DNA of 64,000 bases from Metallosphaera sedula DSM 5348 (GCF_000016605.1 NC_009440.1:1315789-1379788); one strand, 5' to 3'. Shown: positions 1-7,897, numbered from the stretch's first letter. Made by a program: numbers and translations. The notes: a model not told the origin generated them from the sequence alone.

Positions 1-54
1 GAGTCAGAGGATCAGGAACATGAAGATTCTGATAAAATTCCCCAAAAGAGCTAA
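1..54 (+). CDS. C-terminal end of an upstream gene (partial)
   Basis: Frame 1 is open from the first base and stops with TAA at 52-54, giving a short acidic, Glu/Asp-rich tail (ESEDQEHEDSDKIPQKS). The gene would start outside the window. The composition resembles a charged C-terminal tail, but 17 residues are too few to assign a family, and chance openness cannot be excluded. Confidence 0.35.
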   Translation, partial: ESEDQEHEDSDKIPQKS

Positions 55-106
55 GTAGTCTATAAGGAAAAATAAATATTGAAACTGAGAGTAGAAGAGA
101 TTAGCA

Positions 107-907
107 ATGAGAATCCCAGTACTGAGCGTTAAGGGAGGTATAGGAAAATCAACAATTTCCGTTCTATTGGCCAAAGAACTAGCCTTAAGGGGAGAAAAAG
201 TAATAATTCTAGACAGGGATCAGTTAGGATTTATATCCTCACTTGTAGGAATTGAAAGCAAAGGAATGATAGCAAGTGTAGTTGATGGAGAAAGTTGTGA
301 ATGTCATACCCATATCAAAATGGGAAAGGGTCAAGTTCACATCATAAAATTTTACGGTGATGGACCTAGACTAGAATCTGATCTGAATATCATAAAAAGC
401 GACGAGAAACTGACCCGCGAATTAACCGAAAGTTACACCTTGATGTTAAAGTCTATAGAGCATTCATACATGATTCTTGATAATCCAGCATTATCGCTCC
501 CTAACGAAATCGGCAACATGTTGGAGACAACTTCTTATCTTTCACTATATCCAGGTACCCGATCACTACGAGTCATGGTTTCGGATATCACTACACATCA
601 CTTTGAGAACACATTGAAATATATCGAAGCATTGAACTTGGGAAGTAGAGAGATACCTCTGGCAAACGTTGTAGGGCAATTCTTAGTAATTAACATGGCC
701 CCACCAGGATGGAATTATAGAGTTGAATTACCGAACCTCGTCACGGAGGTAAAACGAGGGAAATTTTTAGGCGCATATATATTACCTTTTTCTGACGATC
801 TTTTCCAGTTTTCCGGTCAAATTGATGATATGCCTAGAATAAAACAAGTTGAAATTTTGGCTAACCATGTTCTTAAAGATATCACTACAAAGGACGTCAT
901 AGAATGA
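107..907 (+). CDS. ParA/MinD-like P-loop ATPase, subfamily A (orphan)
   Basis: A 266-residue SIMIBI-class ATPase. The deviant Walker A KGGIGKST is at residues 9-16 with the signature lysine; a Walker A' stretch (IILDRD) lies near residue 40 and a Walker B-like LDNPA near 125-129. ParA/MinD proteins use ATP-driven dimerisation to position DNA or membrane cargo. No ParB-like gene or centromere repeat is next to it, so the cargo is unknown. It aligns almost end to end with the frameshifted copy at 2138-2918. An AT-rich TATA-like stretch at about 68-80 precedes the ATG. The stop overlaps an ATG in another frame (ATGA, 904-907). Family call firm, cellular role not. Confidence 0.8.
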   Translation: MRIPVLSVKGGIGKSTISVLLAKELALRGEKVIILDRDQLGFISSLVGIESKGMIASVVDGESCECHTHIKMGKGQVHIIKFYGDGPRLESDLNIIKSDEKLTRELTESYTLMLKSIEHSYMILDNPALSLPNEIGNMLETTSYLSLYPGTRSLRVMVSDITTHHFENTLKYIEALNLGSREIPLANVVGQFLVINMAPPGWNYRVELPNLVTEVKRGKFLGAYILPFSDDLFQFSGQIDDMPRIKQVEILANHVLKDITTKDVIE

Positions 908-1024
908 GTCGAGCTCTCCCTCAACGATCCTCCGATTATATATTTGAAACAGAACGTATCAGCTTTAGTTCAGGCACTACGACAAATGGGTATACACTAT
1001 GGACAAATAATAAATTCTCAATCA
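908..1024 (+). pseudogene. Protein-like open frame after the ParA-like stop (possible remnant)
   Basis: Directly behind the TGA of the ParA-like gene the same frame stays open for 39 codons and reads like genuine protein (for example LKQNVSALVQALRQMGIHYG). The frame that starts at the overlapping ATG (904) does not look protein-like. This could be the remnant of a small downstream gene whose start was lost by a frameshift, or chance. It runs into the poly-C tract at 1025. Confidence 0.2.
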
Positions 1025-1747
1025 CCCCCCCCCCCCCGTCACTATCTCCTCAACCACGGATATTAACTCGCTCATATCCGGAATAGTCGATATTCTATTA
1101 AATCCTTGAAACAGAAGATCCCTATAGAATGGTATTCCCACAACCCTAACCCCTGGAACTCTAAGTCTTATATTGTCAAGGACTTCTGATATATTTCCTC
1201 GTATCATGTTGATTATCAGTGCCGCAGTACGGAAATAGGTAATCCGAGGAACAAGATTCCTCATGGTTCTCCCTATGTCACCTAAATGATTGAGAGTTAG
1301 GTCCAAAGCTATCCCAGGAGCAGTTACGTAGAAACCATTACAGTGAACTTCACCTACTGCCTCATAGTATCCCTTAAACTCTAGCCCTGCGATATCATCT
1401 ATCCCAGGAGGATTATCCGTTATGACAACCTCCATTCCCTTTAATATCTCAGAGTAAACCCCTGCTAACTCTTTGACGGATGGAAGAGATGAGGGAAAAT
1501 AGGAGACCAGAGATAAGACCCTCAGATTACCCTCATCTGTTATGAACCTACCTTCAGCTCCGTCAGAAATAACGTTGATTAGACCGGTCTCTAGCCCAAA
1601 AATCTTACCTATAGTATTTGTATAGTCTCTATCAACAAGGAGTACGCGATACTTCTCCGACAGGTTCCTTGCTAGGAAATACGCAATAGTTGATTTCCCC
1701 ACACCTCCTTTGAAGCTAAAGATGGAGAACCTGACCTGTTTACTCAT
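1022..1747 (-). CDS. ParA/MinD-like P-loop ATPase, subfamily B (orphan)
   Basis: A 241-residue SIMIBI ATPase with deviant Walker A FKGGVGKST at residues 13-21, Walker A' LLVDRD followed by an unusual NTIG in place of the common PQG, and Walker B VVITDNPPG. It is a clear paralogue of 57662-58390, sharing KGGVGKST, VDRD-x-TNTIG, TDNPP and the GE-x-HCN segment, and differs from the neighbours at 107 and 2138. A TATA-like element lies at about 1762-1770 (minus strand), spaced for a leaderless message. The C-terminus ends inside a G13 tract and is about 14 residues shorter than the paralogue, so its true end may vary. Role unknown; no ParB nearby. Confidence 0.8.
   Translation of the reverse strand: MSKQVRFSIFSFKGGVGKSTIAYFLARNLSEKYRVLLVDRDYTNTIGKIFGLETGLINVISDGAEGRFITDEGNLRVLSLVSYFPSSLPSVKELAGVYSEILKGMEVVITDNPPGIDDIAGLEFKGYYEAVGEVHCNGFYVTAPGIALDLTLNHLGDIGRTMRNLVPRITYFRTAALIINMIRGNISEVLDNIRLRVPGVRVVGIPFYRDLLFQGFNRISTIPDMSELISVVEEIVTGGGG
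1025..1037. repeat. C13/G13 homopolymer tract
   Basis: Thirteen consecutive C on the + strand. On the minus strand it forms the last codons of the ParA-like gene (Thr-Gly4-stop), with the TGA immediately after the tract. Length change would alter the C-terminus: one G fewer gives Gly4-Asp-stop, one more removes this stop and adds about 28 residues. Such tracts slip in replication and are also a classic site of sequencing error. Confidence 0.9.
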
Positions 1748-1773
1748 CGAATATATATTAATAATATAAAGCC

Positions 1774-2031
1774 TTAAAAACTTTGAACGTACATGAATAA
1801 TATTATCTGTCTCGAATAGGAAAAATGATTTAGATGACGTTGAAGTAATGATGTAAAGAGATTCATCCTTTCTGGAATAGACTTCCTTTCTGGAATAGAC
1901 TTCCTTTCTGGAATAGACTTCATGACATGCCTTTCATACCTGACTCCGCAACCTGAAACCAGTATCATGACTTCATTTTTGACAAAGAGATAATCAATAA
2001 AGTGTATAGATTCCATGGCTTTGACATTCAA
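1774..2031 (-). CDS. Hypothetical 85-aa ORF with internal hexapeptide repeat
   Basis: The ORF contains three direct copies of SIPERK/SIPERM (residues 39-56) encoded by an 18-bp tandem repeat. No family is recognised. A weak TATA-like stretch (gattaaagat) at about 2043-2054 could serve it. Both flanking regions are intergenic to ParA-like genes. It may be a decaying gene or a non-coding spacer; the repeat keeping a multiple of three is the only mild support for coding. Confidence 0.25.
   Translation of the reverse strand: MNVKAMESIHFIDYLFVKNEVMILVSGCGVRYERHVMKSIPERKSIPERKSIPERMNLFTSLLQRHLNHFSYSRQIILFMYVQSF
1867..1920. repeat. Three perfect 18-bp tandem repeats
   Basis: The unit CCTTTCTGGAATAGACTT occurs three times in exact tandem, and a partial match to the unit precedes the first copy. 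It lies in the spacer between two ParA-like genes. Tandem repeats near partition ATPases can be binding sites (iterons or parS-like sites), but three units with no palindrome make this only a possibility. Confidence 0.9.
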
Positions 2032-2137
2032 CCTATTTAGGAGCGATTAAAGATAAATTCATTGTTTATATTATTGTTATGTAACTATGAATGCGTCCAA
2101 CAAGATTTTTATATTTAATCTTCTCCTCCAATATAAT

Positions 2138-2918
2138 ATGAGATTTTCAGTTATGAGTATAAAGGGTGGAGTTGGAAAATCTACAATCTCTATATTACTT
2201 TCCATAGAATTAAATAGGCTAGGGAAGAGACTTATCTTAGTGGACATGGACCTATCCGGCTATACATCGTTTCTCGCAGGAATAAGAGAGCCGGGGATTT
2301 TTTTCGTCCATCGTCGATGGAACGTTGAATAGGGTAGAGTCCTACCGAGACATTGAAAATATTCGAATAATCAAGCTTGCAGGAGATGGCCCAAGAACGA
2401 AACTTGACGTTTCTAAAATCCGCAGCAACTCAACTTTTCTTACCCAGTTTCAGAAGGCATATCTTTCCGCGATTTCAATTCCCCATGATTACAGTATAAT
2501 TGATAACTTTCCATTGTCCAGTTCCATGGATGAGGAGAGCCGTTTAGAAAGGGAAATTTATACAAATGTTCGTAATGATATATGTTACAGTATTCTAGTT
2601 ACAGATTCAAGCGATTTTGATTTAAATGAAACCTTGGTCTATTCAACTTATTTACGGAAAAACAATGATCCATGCGTGCCCTTTGCTCTAGTTACTAACA
2701 TGATACCTTCGTCTAGAAAGCAGGCACTTGAGAAAAGGATTATCGAATTAATGAACAGAATAAATACGCATATTGGAATTCTAATTCCATTTATTGATGA
2801 TCTTTTTGAATATAATGGCCCCATAAATGGGATGCCCAGACTAAGTCAATTGGCGGAACTTGCCAAAATAGTAGTCAACGAATCAGAGAGCAGAGAAAAT
2901 GTAATTTTGTCCTTCTAA
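2138..2918 (+). pseudogene. ParA/MinD-like ATPase, subfamily A, broken by a +1 frameshift
   Basis: The start ATG at 2138 follows a TATA-like element (ttttatattt, about 2107-2116) at leaderless spacing and gives MRFSVMSIKGGVGKST, matching the gene at 107. The frame breaks at a T7 run (2298-2304). Removing one T restores GIFSSIVDG, which aligns without gap to GMIASVVDG of the intact paralogue, and the rest reads to the stop at 2918. So this is one roughly 260-residue gene with a single-base insertion, not two genes. It may be a true pseudogene, a sequencing error, or a gene rescued by transcriptional slippage on the T run. Confidence 0.8.
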
Positions 2919-3075
2919 TATATAATAAACCCAACAGGACATCCGTATCATGAAATTGTAATTCTATGGCGCTATGAAACTGAGTCTACTATTGCCACGA
3001 ATTCTCTACCTACATAATCCTAATCAACATATGATAGGAAAAGAAGCTTATTATGACACCGGATTCTTACTGATT

Positions 3076-3477
3076 ATGACCCACGAATTCGTGTTTGAAG
3101 ACACTGTGAGAATATACGACACGGATGCCCAAGACATTGCACACTACGCGTCTTACTATCGCTTCTTCACCAATACTATTGAGAAATACATGAAGGATAA
3201 GGCCGGGATTCCCTACCCTAACGTGAGTGACGAGTTGTGGTTTGTTATGGTAGAGACTCACGCCGTTTACAGGAGGCCGGTAAGATTGGGAGACGAGTTG
3301 ACCGTGATCATCTCTCCCCAGGTTGTGTCCAAGAAGGTTATCAGATTTGATTTGAAGATTTTGGTCAAGGGCACGGTCACCACAGAGGGTTACGTAACCC
3401 AGGTAGCAATAAATCCAAAGGTCTGGAAGTCGGTGGAGATACCAGAGGATATTCTGAAGAGGATAGTTGAGGTTTAG
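3076..3477 (+). CDS. Hotdog-fold acyl-CoA thioesterase
   Basis: A 133-residue protein of the 4-hydroxybenzoyl-CoA/YbgC-type thioesterase family: the N-terminal VRIYDTDAQDIAHYASYYRF carries the conserved Tyr-x-Asp-x-Asp region containing the usual catalytic aspartate, followed by a long hydrophobic helix and the VETHAVYRRPVRLGDEL strand segment. It would hydrolyse an acyl-CoA thioester; substrate unknown. The start at 3076 is preferred over an upstream ATG at 2974 because the family begins here and a TATA-like sequence (gcttatta, about 3046) sits 26-30 bp upstream. It ends one base before the stop of the converging MFS gene. Confidence 0.82.
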   Translation: MTHEFVFEDTVRIYDTDAQDIAHYASYYRFFTNTIEKYMKDKAGIPYPNVSDELWFVMVETHAVYRRPVRLGDELTVIISPQVVSKKVIRFDLKILVKGTVTTEGYVTQVAINPKVWKSVEIPEDILKRIVEV

Positions 3478-4626
3478 TCACTTCATGTTTCCCTGATTGC
3501 CGTGCTGACCCATCACCCTTTGACCAGTTCTAATCCTAGGAATAACAGGAATCAAGGCAAGCACCCCCACAAGGCTTCCGAGAACTAAATAAATCTCAGA
3601 TGTGGTCACGTTTAACGTATAAAGATAGGCGAAAACGAAACTGCCCAGAACCCCACCAAGTGCCTTTCCCGTATACAGGATACCGCTATTAACCGTGGAG
3701 AACCTAGTACCAAAGATCTCTCCTGCAACGTTAAAGTACAAGGTGATCATGGACCCGCCAGCAAATCCCACCAGAACCGTCGTTGGGATCAATTGGCCGA
3801 CCAGGAGAGTCAAGGAGCCCACCAGCAGGATCGCGTTAAGTATAAGGGTAGTCCTCACTATTCCAACTTTGTCAGCTATCCTTCCCATGATTGGCCTCAT
3901 CCCACCACTGAGTAAGGGAAAAATCGAGATAAGGATCGTAAGTTCCTCCTGTGAGAGGTTTTTACCTAGAACAGCAAGTTGAGAGGAGATGGCAGTCAGT
4001 GGAATAACTGCGCCCACGAAGGAGACGTAGATTAGCCAGAACTTGGTAGTGAAGATCACCTGCCCTGGTGGTCTTCCTTTACTTGATGCGGGATAACTAA
4101 TAAGGGACATCAGGACCGTGACCACTACGAGTTCAGAGAGACCTATTGTTAGCGTGACTATCTTGTAATTATCCACGTGAAGTATTAGGGGGTTAGCCAC
4201 CACCGAGCCTAGTCCAAATCCCATGGATACGATACCCGTGGCAAAACCCATTCTGTCGATAAACCATTTCATGGCGAGGTTTGCTGCTATCCCGTAAAGT
4301 ATTCCCTCACCAATACTTCCAAGGGACCAGAATACGTAGAAGTAGAGAATGTTAGGCGAGAGGTAAGTTCCAAGAAACCCCAGTGAGGCCAGGACCGATG
4401 CCACGATGCCCACGTTCCTAGGACCATCCCTATCAGCGAAATGACCTCCCAGGGGCTGGAAGAAGGAGGAGAACACACTGAATAGGGTGAAGCCAAGGGC
4501 TATCTGCACCACGGAAACAGAGAAGCCTGTCCTCAGGAGAGGCTCCAGAGCATTCCATGAATACTGATATAAGGAGTTGAAGCACATCACAATGAAACCA
4601 ATTGCTAGGAAGGTCTCTCTTTTCAT
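3478..4626 (-). CDS. MFS transporter, oxalate/formate antiporter-like
   Basis: A 382-residue integral membrane protein with about twelve hydrophobic segments. The loop GGHFADRDGPRN between helices 2 and 3 is the MFS signature, repeated weakly as GRIADKVG in the second half. The overall pattern resembles the oxalate:formate antiporter (OFA) branch of monocarboxylate carriers. Substrate cannot be read from the sequence. A TATA-like run (ttttaaaaaga) sits about 25 bp before the ATG on the minus strand, suggesting its own promoter. Confidence 0.8.
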   Translation of the reverse strand: MKRETFLAIGFIVMCFNSLYQYSWNALEPLLRTGFSVSVVQIALGFTLFSVFSSFFQPLGGHFADRDGPRNVGIVASVLASLGFLGTYLSPNILYFYVFWSLGSIGEGILYGIAANLAMKWFIDRMGFATGIVSMGFGLGSVVANPLILHVDNYKIVTLTIGLSELVVVTVLMSLISYPASSKGRPPGQVIFTTKFWLIYVSFVGAVIPLTAISSQLAVLGKNLSQEELTILISIFPLLSGGMRPIMGRIADKVGIVRTTLILNAILLVGSLTLLVGQLIPTTVLVGFAGGSMITLYFNVAGEIFGTRFSTVNSGILYTGKALGGVLGSFVFAYLYTLNVTTSEIYLVLGSLVGVLALIPVIPRIRTGQRVMGQHGNQGNMK

Positions 4627-4730
4627 TGATTTATGAAACCTGTACGTTTTAAAAAGATTTCTTTCAATTAAGCTTAAATAACATAAACATTACTAAATTA
4701 TTGATATTAAAAATGATCAATAGGGTGATT

Positions 4731-4763
4731 GGATCCCCCAAGCTTGACAGAGATGTGGGATCC
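4731..4763. repeat. Inverted repeat GGATCCC/GGGATCC
   Basis: Perfect 7-bp arms (4731-4737 and 4757-4763) around a 19-base loop, in the spacer between the MFS promoter and the 3' end of the nucleotidyltransferase gene. It could fold as a hairpin in a transcript of either strand or be a protein site. There is no U-tract next to it, so it is not an obvious terminator. Confidence 0.5.
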
Positions 4764-4801
4764 ACGCGATAGATGGAATCACATACACTGTAGAGGTGAT
4801 A

Positions 4802-5227
4802 TTACTGAGTAGAAGTCCTTATCCATCCATCCCTAGTCTTCCTCAACCCATTGATCCTTCTTAGCACCATTTCCCGATACCGCGTAAATATCGAGAGGTT
4901 GTCGCACTGAACCACTCCCTCATAAAACGCATCTATCACCACCGTGTTAAATTCCTGGATTTCTCTTTCAACCGACTCCGCATCAACGAAGTGCAGATCG
5001 ATCTGCCCTGGTGGAGTGGTAGGTCTGTCTTTTCCCACAACAAGAAGGTCCCAGTCGCTGTAGATCTTGTGGTCACCACGGGCTCTTGAGCCGAAAAGAA
5101 TCACTGTGTATCCCCTTGTGCATAGGGAAGAGACGTATTCCCTGACCTCTTCCCTCTCCCTTGCGTATATCTCTAGCAAATCAGACGCTATTGAGTAGTC
5201 TTTCCATGCATTTGACACATCTCTCAC
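4802..5227 (-). CDS. MNT-type minimal nucleotidyltransferase (antitoxin of HEPN/MNT pair)
   Basis: A 141-residue protein with a DNA polymerase beta-like minimal nucleotidyltransferase core: GSRARGD at residues 46-52, the metal-binding pair D58-x-D60, and a third acidic residue near D78 (QIDLHF). In HEPN/MNT modules the MNT protein usually neutralises the HEPN RNase, in studied cases by AMPylating it. The catalytic residues are intact here, so enzymatic antitoxin activity is plausible. It lies downstream of the HEPN gene and overlaps its end by 47 bp, implying coupled translation. Confidence 0.85.
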   Translation of the reverse strand: MRDVSNAWKDYSIASDLLEIYAREREEVREYVSSLCTRGYTVILFGSRARGDHKIYSDWDLLVVGKDRPTTPPGQIDLHFVDAESVEREIQEFNTVVIDAFYEGVVQCDNLSIFTRYREMVLRRINGLRKTRDGWIRTSTQ

Positions 5228-5537
5228 CCTCCTGTCTGTCTAGGTCCACCAGACTCTCTTCCGGGTATCTGGATCCGGTATACAACATTGAGAGAAAGTT
5301 TGCACAATCCAGCAATTCCTCGCTCACTTTAACCTCGTTTAATTTCGCGATTTCCTGGAGTAATCTTTTCAGGGAATGAGTGTACATAACTGAACCCGTA
5401 CGTTGAAGAATGTATCCCTTGAGTTTCAGCTCCACAGCCATATGCGAATGAAAACACGCCTCAGGAAAATAACCCCTTTCCATCAAGAGAATAGCAACCT
5501 CTCTTTCCTTCTCGCTCCTTTCAAACCACTTTGCCAT
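5181..5537 (-). CDS. HEPN-domain protein (toxin of HEPN/MNT pair)
   Basis: A 118-residue all-helical protein with the HEPN pattern: an N-terminal helix with ACFHSHMAVELKLKGYIL, a Tyr/Thr-His-Ser-Leu segment (residues 53-56) and LYTGSRYPEE near residue 90. The canonical R-x4-6-H RNase motif is not clear; R46 and H54 are separated by seven residues. It is first in a two-gene minus-strand unit with the MNT partner. The pair is a probable type VII-like toxin-antitoxin module, though some such pairs act in housekeeping nucleotide transfer. Confidence 0.8.
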   Translation of the reverse strand: MAKWFERSEKEREVAILLMERGYFPEACFHSHMAVELKLKGYILQRTGSVMYTHSLKRLLQEIAKLNEVKVSEELLDCANFLSMLYTGSRYPEESLVDLDRQEGERCVKCMERLLNSV

Positions 5538-5584
5538 AAATGGTTTCCGTGAAACGCGTTATAAAGATTCCACGATGCAAGCGT

Positions 5585-6118
5585 TTAGGGAATTGGAAAT
5601 ACCATTTCCCTTTCAACGTGAATCGAGGACGGCATTGCAATCCCCTCTAGATTCACCATGCAGAATTCGGGAGATGGACCCAGCGCTAGCAACCTTCTCC
5701 AAAGGGATCCCTTAACTTGCAAAGAGGCATAAAACTTCTCATACGGGACTCCACGTGGCTTAGGAAACCAGGTTACAACATCTCGTCTCTGTTTGATGAA
5801 TTGACCTGCCTTCAGTGCGAGGAGGGTTCCCTTTCCCTCCAAGGAGAGGGAAGCCACCTCATCATGGACGGAGCGAGTATCCCTCTCAACCGCCTCTATT
5901 AACCTGTCTAGGGCTCCAGAATCCTCAATGAAGTACCAATCTTCATACACATCACCAGGAGGCATCCATGTAACTCCAGAGACCCTATAGCTAGTAGAGA
6001 AGAGAAACCCGTGAACCTTGACCCGATGAAAGCTCTCGTGGAACCTAACCAAGTACTTCTCGTACTCCTCCCTTTCCACTCGCGGATCCCTTCTATGCCA
6101 GAAGACGTAAGCCTCCAC
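5585..6118 (-). CDS. Unknown protein, possible dimeric alpha/beta-barrel (EthD-like) fold
   Basis: 177 residues with no motif I can assign securely. The opening YVFWHRR...EEYEKYLVRFH pattern and a second similar segment (VVTWFPKPRGVPYEKFY) suggest two repeats of a ferredoxin-like barrel as in EthD/NIPSNAP-type proteins; this is inference from pattern only. It is separated by one base from the upstream muconolactone isomerase-like gene, so the two are one transcription unit and may share an aromatic-ring or reactive-metabolite role. Confidence 0.55.
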   Translation of the reverse strand: MEAYVFWHRRDPRVEREEYEKYLVRFHESFHRVKVHGFLFSTSYRVSGVTWMPPGDVYEDWYFIEDSGALDRLIEAVERDTRSVHDEVASLSLEGKGTLLALKAGQFIKQRRDVVTWFPKPRGVPYEKFYASLQVKGSLWRRLLALGPSPEFCMVNLEGIAMPSSIHVEREMVFPIP

Positions 6119-6119
6119 G

Positions 6120-6431
6120 TTAAGTCGCCAACTTCTTTATGAGTTCGTAGAAGTTCTCATAGGGATGAATCGGGTAAACCTCTATCTCGACTCCGTACCC
6201 CATCTCCTTCATGATGGGAAGATTCTCCAGAATTTCGTCCAGTTGCTCGTGTGTATTCACGTCAAGGACCGCGACAACTTCTCTTTTTCCTGACACCTTC
6301 CATAACCCCTTGATCACACCTTGCTTCACCCCAGGTAGGGCTGCCTCTGCCTCCCTTTGCCAGATCTGCATTAGATGCCTCTGAGTGAGAGATTCGGGCT
6401 GACGAATCTTAAACCAAACTAGGTATAACAT
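6120..6431 (-). CDS. Muconolactone delta-isomerase-like small protein
   Basis: 103 residues matching the layout of the muconolactone isomerase domain: an opening hydrophobic strand MLYLVWFKI, a central GLWKVSGKREVVAVLDVNTHEQLDEIL and the closing NLPIMKEMGYGVEIEVYPIHP. Known members form a ferredoxin-like decamer that isomerises muconolactone in the beta-ketoadipate pathway. No other pathway gene is nearby, so the substrate here may differ. It leads a two-gene operon with 5585-6118. Confidence 0.65.
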   Translation of the reverse strand: MLYLVWFKIRQPESLTQRHLMQIWQREAEAALPGVKQGVIKGLWKVSGKREVVAVLDVNTHEQLDEILENLPIMKEMGYGVEIEVYPIHPYENFYELIKKLAT

Positions 6432-6572
6432 ATTGCAATTTCATTATCTAAGTAAATAAACATTCATTGTATTCCTCTGTGGGTGGATACGTGAGTTATT
6501 GCATTACTCCAGTTGCCAGGCTGTGAGGGAGCAGGTTAGGTAATTATTGAGCTTCCAGTGACGCCTCGACAG

Positions 6573-6585
6573 GTGACCTTGTCAC
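6573..6585. promoter_or_regulatory. Palindrome GTGAC-CTT-GTCAC upstream of tenA
   Basis: Perfect 5-bp arms around CTT, about 25 bp before the TATA-like sequence (cttatta, about 6611-6617) of the tenA gene. The position fits an operator for an activator or repressor of that promoter. No regulator is known for it here. Confidence 0.35.
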
Positions 6586-6638
6586 ATACTCTCTACCAAC
6601 GATAAATTACTTATTAACTGGGTAATCTAGTATCAGCC

Positions 6639-7319
6639 ATGGCTAGACACGAAAAGTTTTGGGCCTCAATTCACGACGTAATCCAGGAGATTGAGGAACA
6701 TCCCTTCATTAGAGGGCTTGTTGACGGGTCCCTCCCCATGGAGAGCTTCCAACACTACATAGTTCAGGATGCCCTATACCTCAAAGAGTTTGGGAAAGTG
6801 TTGCTCATGGCCTCCGTGAAGGCTGAGAACAACGAGCAGAGGGTTAATTTCCTCACTCACGTCCTCGATTCCATAAGGGTTGAGGAGGGACTTCACTCAT
6901 CCTTTCTTAGAAAGTGGGGCATAGACCTAGAGGCCCAGGAAATGTCTCCCGTGAACAGGGCATACACCTCTTTCCTTCTAAGTGTTGGCTACTCCTCCCC
7001 TTTTCCTGAAGTTCTAGCTGCAGTCCTACCGTGCTACTGGATATACATGCATGTGGGCAAGTCGCTGGTGAAGCTGGGATCTCCCGTGGAGGAGTACAGG
7101 AGATGGATAAATACGTATGGGGGCGAAGAGTATGAGAAGGGAGTTACGTGGGCTATTAGCCAACTTGATAAGCTTGATGTGGATGCGAGGACAGAAAAGC
7201 AAATGATGGAGAATTTCAGACTTGCGTCGATTTATGAATACATGTTCTGGGACTCTGCGTACAGAAAGGAACGTTTCCCATTTTCAGTCAGAAGAGATGG
7301 AAAAAATCTTATATCTTAA
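6639..7319 (+). CDS. tenA: TenA-family thiaminase II / aminopyrimidine aminohydrolase
   Basis: A 226-residue all-helical protein of the TenA_C class. The residues that line the active site in Bacillus TenA can be followed: D44 and Y47 in QDALYLKEF, a tyrosine at 109, the nucleophile C132 in LPCYWIY, and a late glutamate in SIYEYMFWD. The family hydrolyses 4-amino-5-aminomethyl-2-methylpyrimidine from degraded thiamine to the hydroxymethyl precursor for salvage. The start lies at leaderless distance from a TATA-like cttatta. Single gene, no thiamine-synthesis neighbours. Confidence 0.85.
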   Translation: MARHEKFWASIHDVIQEIEEHPFIRGLVDGSLPMESFQHYIVQDALYLKEFGKVLLMASVKAENNEQRVNFLTHVLDSIRVEEGLHSSFLRKWGIDLEAQEMSPVNRAYTSFLLSVGYSSPFPEVLAAVLPCYWIYMHVGKSLVKLGSPVEEYRRWINTYGGEEYEKGVTWAISQLDKLDVDARTEKQMMENFRLASIYEYMFWDSAYRKERFPFSVRRDGKNLIS

Positions 7320-7336
7320 CTAAACCCCATAGATCA

Positions 7337-7897
7337 TCAAGACATTGGGGCCCTTCCCAGAGGAGCTTTAGCGCCCAGTGCCTCAGCCACAACCTGAGCC
7401 AATCCCGTGTACCACGCAGCAATGGCCGTCAAAATACCTACATATCCTCCAGCATGAAATGCCCCCTCGTTCCCTGTCATGGCGCCTATTCCTAGGAGGA
7501 AGAAAGTTATCCATAACAACAGGAAAGTCGCAAATAATCCCATGTTCGATTTGAAGGTTCCTAACCACATTACAAAGGTGAATATGCCAAATGCTACCAG
7601 TACATATCCTATACCCACTGCAGTAACTCCTCCGTAAATTCCCAACGAGGTAAGGAAGAACCACTCCCAGAAAGCTCCGTATGTAAAGAAGGCCACATAA
7701 CCGAACGTATTCCCTGCTCTCCACTCCAGTATCCCTGCAAGGAGCTGGGCTAATCCTCCGTAAAAAGCTGCAAGCCCAAGAACGGCATTAACGCCGCTCG
7801 AAAGTAGCCCTGCATTATATGTACTTAAAACAAGGGTGGTTAAGGCGAAACCAGATAGACCTAGGGGTGCGGGGTTTGCTCTTTTTTGTTCTGTCAT
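7337..7897 (-). CDS. satP: Acetate permease of the GPR1/FUN34/YaaH (SatP) family
   Basis: 186 residues with six membrane segments. The N-terminal [14 protein letters not shown] is the family hallmark (NPAPLGL). Members carry acetate or succinate with protons across the cytoplasmic membrane. I start it at 7897 rather than the longer frame at 7963 because the upstream AT-rich stretch (7921-7935) is the likely TATA box and the family begins near MTEQ. It is divergent from the acetyl-CoA synthetase gene, so uptake and activation of acetate are likely regulated from one intergenic region. Confidence 0.88.
   Translation of the reverse strand: MTEQKRANPAPLGLSGFALTTLVLSTYNAGLLSSGVNAVLGLAAFYGGLAQLLAGILEWRAGNTFGYVAFFTYGAFWEWFFLTSLGIYGGVTAVGIGYVLVAFGIFTFVMWLGTFKSNMGLFATFLLLWITFFLLGIGAMTGNEGAFHAGGYVGILTAIAAWYTGLAQVVAEALGAKAPLGRAPMS

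Noticed and set aside
1867-1920. CRISPR-like repeats
   Set aside because: The units are directly adjacent without spacers.
2325-2918. A separate gene starting with TTG at 2325
   Set aside because: The paralogue at 107 aligns across the join once one T of the T7 run is removed, so this is the 3' part of one broken gene.
4731-4763. tRNA or rRNA fragment in the GGATCCC hairpin
   Set aside because: There is no cloverleaf, no T-arm sequence and no rRNA-like stretch; only one stem.
7383-7724. A second frame inside satP with a fair-length protein
   Set aside because: It is in a shifted frame of a clear membrane protein and has no protein-like pattern of its own.
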